Assembly (NCBI GenBank): GCA_964470375.1
Contig: CAYYCP010000108.1
Location: forward strand, 1-6,828
Reading direction: 5' to 3'
Length of the DNA stretch: 6,828 bases
Origin: CAYNQK01 sp964470375
Lineage (GTDB): Bacteria > Spirochaetota > Spirochaetia > Treponematales > JBGSOB01
Shown: positions 5,762 to 6,828 of the stretch, piece after piece
How the letters are laid out: every line of letters begins with the position of its first letter
How positions within the stretch are numbered: the first letter of the stretch is position 1
Notes under the pieces: model-generated
What the model saw: the letters and a program-made list of their open reading frames with translations, nothing else
Database searches by the model: none
Told to the model about the DNA's origin: nothing
Position numbers and translations under genes: made by a program

Positions 5762-6828
5762 TGGCCTTTTCCCGTTTCATGATGCGGATGAGCCGGGCCG
5801 TCTTGGCGGATACGGGCACGCCATGGATGGTGGCGCCGTCCTCCGAAGCGGATTCGGCGTATATTTGTATCTCGGATTCCGATGATTCGGCAAGCGTCTC
5901 GCGGGGAGCGGGGACGTCCGCTCTTGCGGGAGCTTCGGCTGGGGAGGGTGCGGACTGGGCCGGAAGGTTGCTCACCAGGCGGGCGATGATGTCGTCGATG
6001 CGTCGCTCGGCCTCTTCCAGGGGCTGGCCGCGGACGGCCTCCTCGGGCAGGTCGCGGGCCAGCTCCTTGAGGTACTCGAGGAGTCTGAGCGTGGGCTCCC
6101 CCAGGATGGCTGCGTCTTCCGGCTGGAGCCGGCCCGGAAGGCTCTGATCCGACCCTGGCTGGGTCTCCGAGGCAAGGCCCTGGGGACCTCCCGCCTCGGA
6201 AAGGATCTCCTCGGCGGCTTCGGATCCATCACCAAAGATATCCTCCTCCTCGTCGACGAGCTCCACGGGCTCTTCCGGCTCGCCGAATGTTTCCATGGTG
6301 GGGAGGGCATCCGGGGAGCCGCTGCCATCATGTCCAGTCTCCCCGGCTGCGGCATCCTCATCGCCAAGGGCGGGGATGTCACCCTCTTCGGCCAGCTCGC
6401 CTAGGGGCAGGAGTTCCTCCTCCGGTATGGTCTGATCCAGGTTTTCCGGCTCCTCCAGGAGTTCGGCCGCGTCCAGGGATTCCGGTGATGGAGCTTCTTC
6501 GGCCTCCTCCGGGATGGGCAGTCCTCCTTCGGCCTCGTCGGGCAGGGAGGGCAGTTCCTCCATCAGGGAGGGGTCCTCCGCAGGAAGGAGCTCGGCCTCC
6601 GGGACGAGGTCGGACATCTCCTGGGCGTCGGCGAAGGCCTGCTCGGCCAGGCCATCCATCATATCCAGGTCTATCTCCTCGGGCTTGGGGAGGGTGGGCT
6701 CCGGTGGGAGGCGGTCTTCCTTGCGCCTGCGCATCTGGCTGGAATCTTGTATGGGGGCCGGCTGATAGGGCGGGTACGGGGGCTGGGGCGGATAATAGGG
6801 CGGTTGGTATGGCGGCGACTGGTAGGCC
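5742..6828 (-). CDS. Low-complexity Pro/Tyr/Gln-rich and acidic protein, function unknown (5' end outside window)
   Basis: I do not recognise this protein. The frame is open from the right edge, so the gene starts beyond 6828; ATG 6734 is an internal Met without clear SD, and the 31 codons before it encode an obvious repeat-like segment. Visible order: a Pro/Tyr/Gln-rich stretch with PPYQPPYYPPQPPYPPYQP-type sequence (6747-6821), a short basic patch RRRK (6722-6731), about 200 residues dominated by Glu, Asp, Pro and Leu and almost surely disordered, and then a more ordered stretch with TLRLLEYLKELARDLP and RRIDDIIARLVSNLP, likely two helices (about 5965-6100). A second Ala/Pro/Ser linker follows, and a basic tail TARLIRIMKREKANERK ends the protein. 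No transmembrane segment is seen. It overlaps the HDOD gene by 20 bp. A folded domain at the missing N-terminus, such as a zinc ribbon or a signalling domain, is possible but unseen. Confidence 0.75.
   Translation of the reverse strand, partial: AYQSPPYQPPYYPPQPPYPPYQPAPIQDSSQMRRRKEDRLPPEPTLPKPEEIDLDMMDGLAEQAFADAQEMSDLVPEAELLPAEDPSLMEELPSLPDEAEGGLPIPEEAEEAPSPESLDAAELLEEPENLDQTIPEEELLPLGELAEEGDIPALGDEDAAAGETGHDGSGSPDALPTMETFGEPEEPVELVDEEEDIFGDGSEAAEEILSEAGGPQGLASETQPGSDQSLPGRLQPEDAAILGEPTLRLLEYLKELARDLPEEAVRGQPLEEAERRIDDIIARLVSNLPAQSAPSPAEAPARADVPAPRETLAESSESEIQIYAESASEDGATIHGVPVSAKTARLIRIMKREKANERKQP

Noticed and set aside
5063..5782. 239-codon plus-strand reading frame antisense to the HDOD gene
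   Set aside because: Lies opposite a clear HDOD gene in GC-rich DNA and has no motif of its own.
5742..6734. Treating ATG 6734 as the true start of the acidic protein
   Set aside because: The frame stays open to the right edge and encodes a structured Pro/Tyr/Gln repeat directly before this Met; no SD is visible near it, so the gene is taken as 5'-truncated.

Overview
The window is GC-rich bacterial DNA, densely coding, with seven genes and no RNA genes, mobile elements or CRISPR. Six genes lie on the minus strand and one (a small heat-shock protein) on the plus strand. The two end genes are cut by the window edges. Taxonomy is uncertain. From remembered family patterns, the wording of the RlmE N-terminus (KPDHW, EGYPARSVYKL, LGAAPGSW), the Hsp20 (FEFALAGF, KYFVPADKFD) and the metallo-hydrolase suggests a GC-rich spirochaete or a deltaproteobacterium-like Gram-negative. 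This is a low-confidence inference, not something the sequence proves.

Layout, left to right. (1) 1-569, minus: N-terminal half of an MGDG-synthase-type (GT28) lipid glycosyltransferase, running off the left edge. (2) 607-2409, minus: a YgiQ-type radical SAM protein, 37 nt upstream of the glycosyltransferase and probably co-transcribed with it. (3) 2410-2599: divergent intergenic region with a sigma70-like promoter and a leader able to form three consecutive hairpins. (4) 2600-3115, plus: Hsp20/alpha-crystallin chaperone, followed by an intrinsic terminator at 3153-3181. (5) 3307-6828, minus: a tight cluster read from the right edge. It contains a disordered proline-rich/acidic protein of unknown function (5' end outside the window), an HDOD protein overlapping it by 20 bp, an MBL-fold metallo-hydrolase 22 nt later, and RlmE (23S rRNA 2'-O-methyltransferase) 9 nt after that. 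RlmE is convergent with hsp20.

The right-hand cluster looks like one operon: gaps are tiny, one pair overlaps, and the rlmE Shine-Dalgarno is built into the stop codon of the gene before it. Its promoter must lie beyond 6828 or inside the first gene. The functions are mixed: a signalling-type HDOD protein, a metal-dependent hydrolase and an rRNA methylase. The most interesting points are the unknown low-complexity protein coupled to an HDOD protein that keeps a full HD-type metal-ligand set, and the heavily structured hsp20 leader. I saw no clear evidence of an entirely new system.
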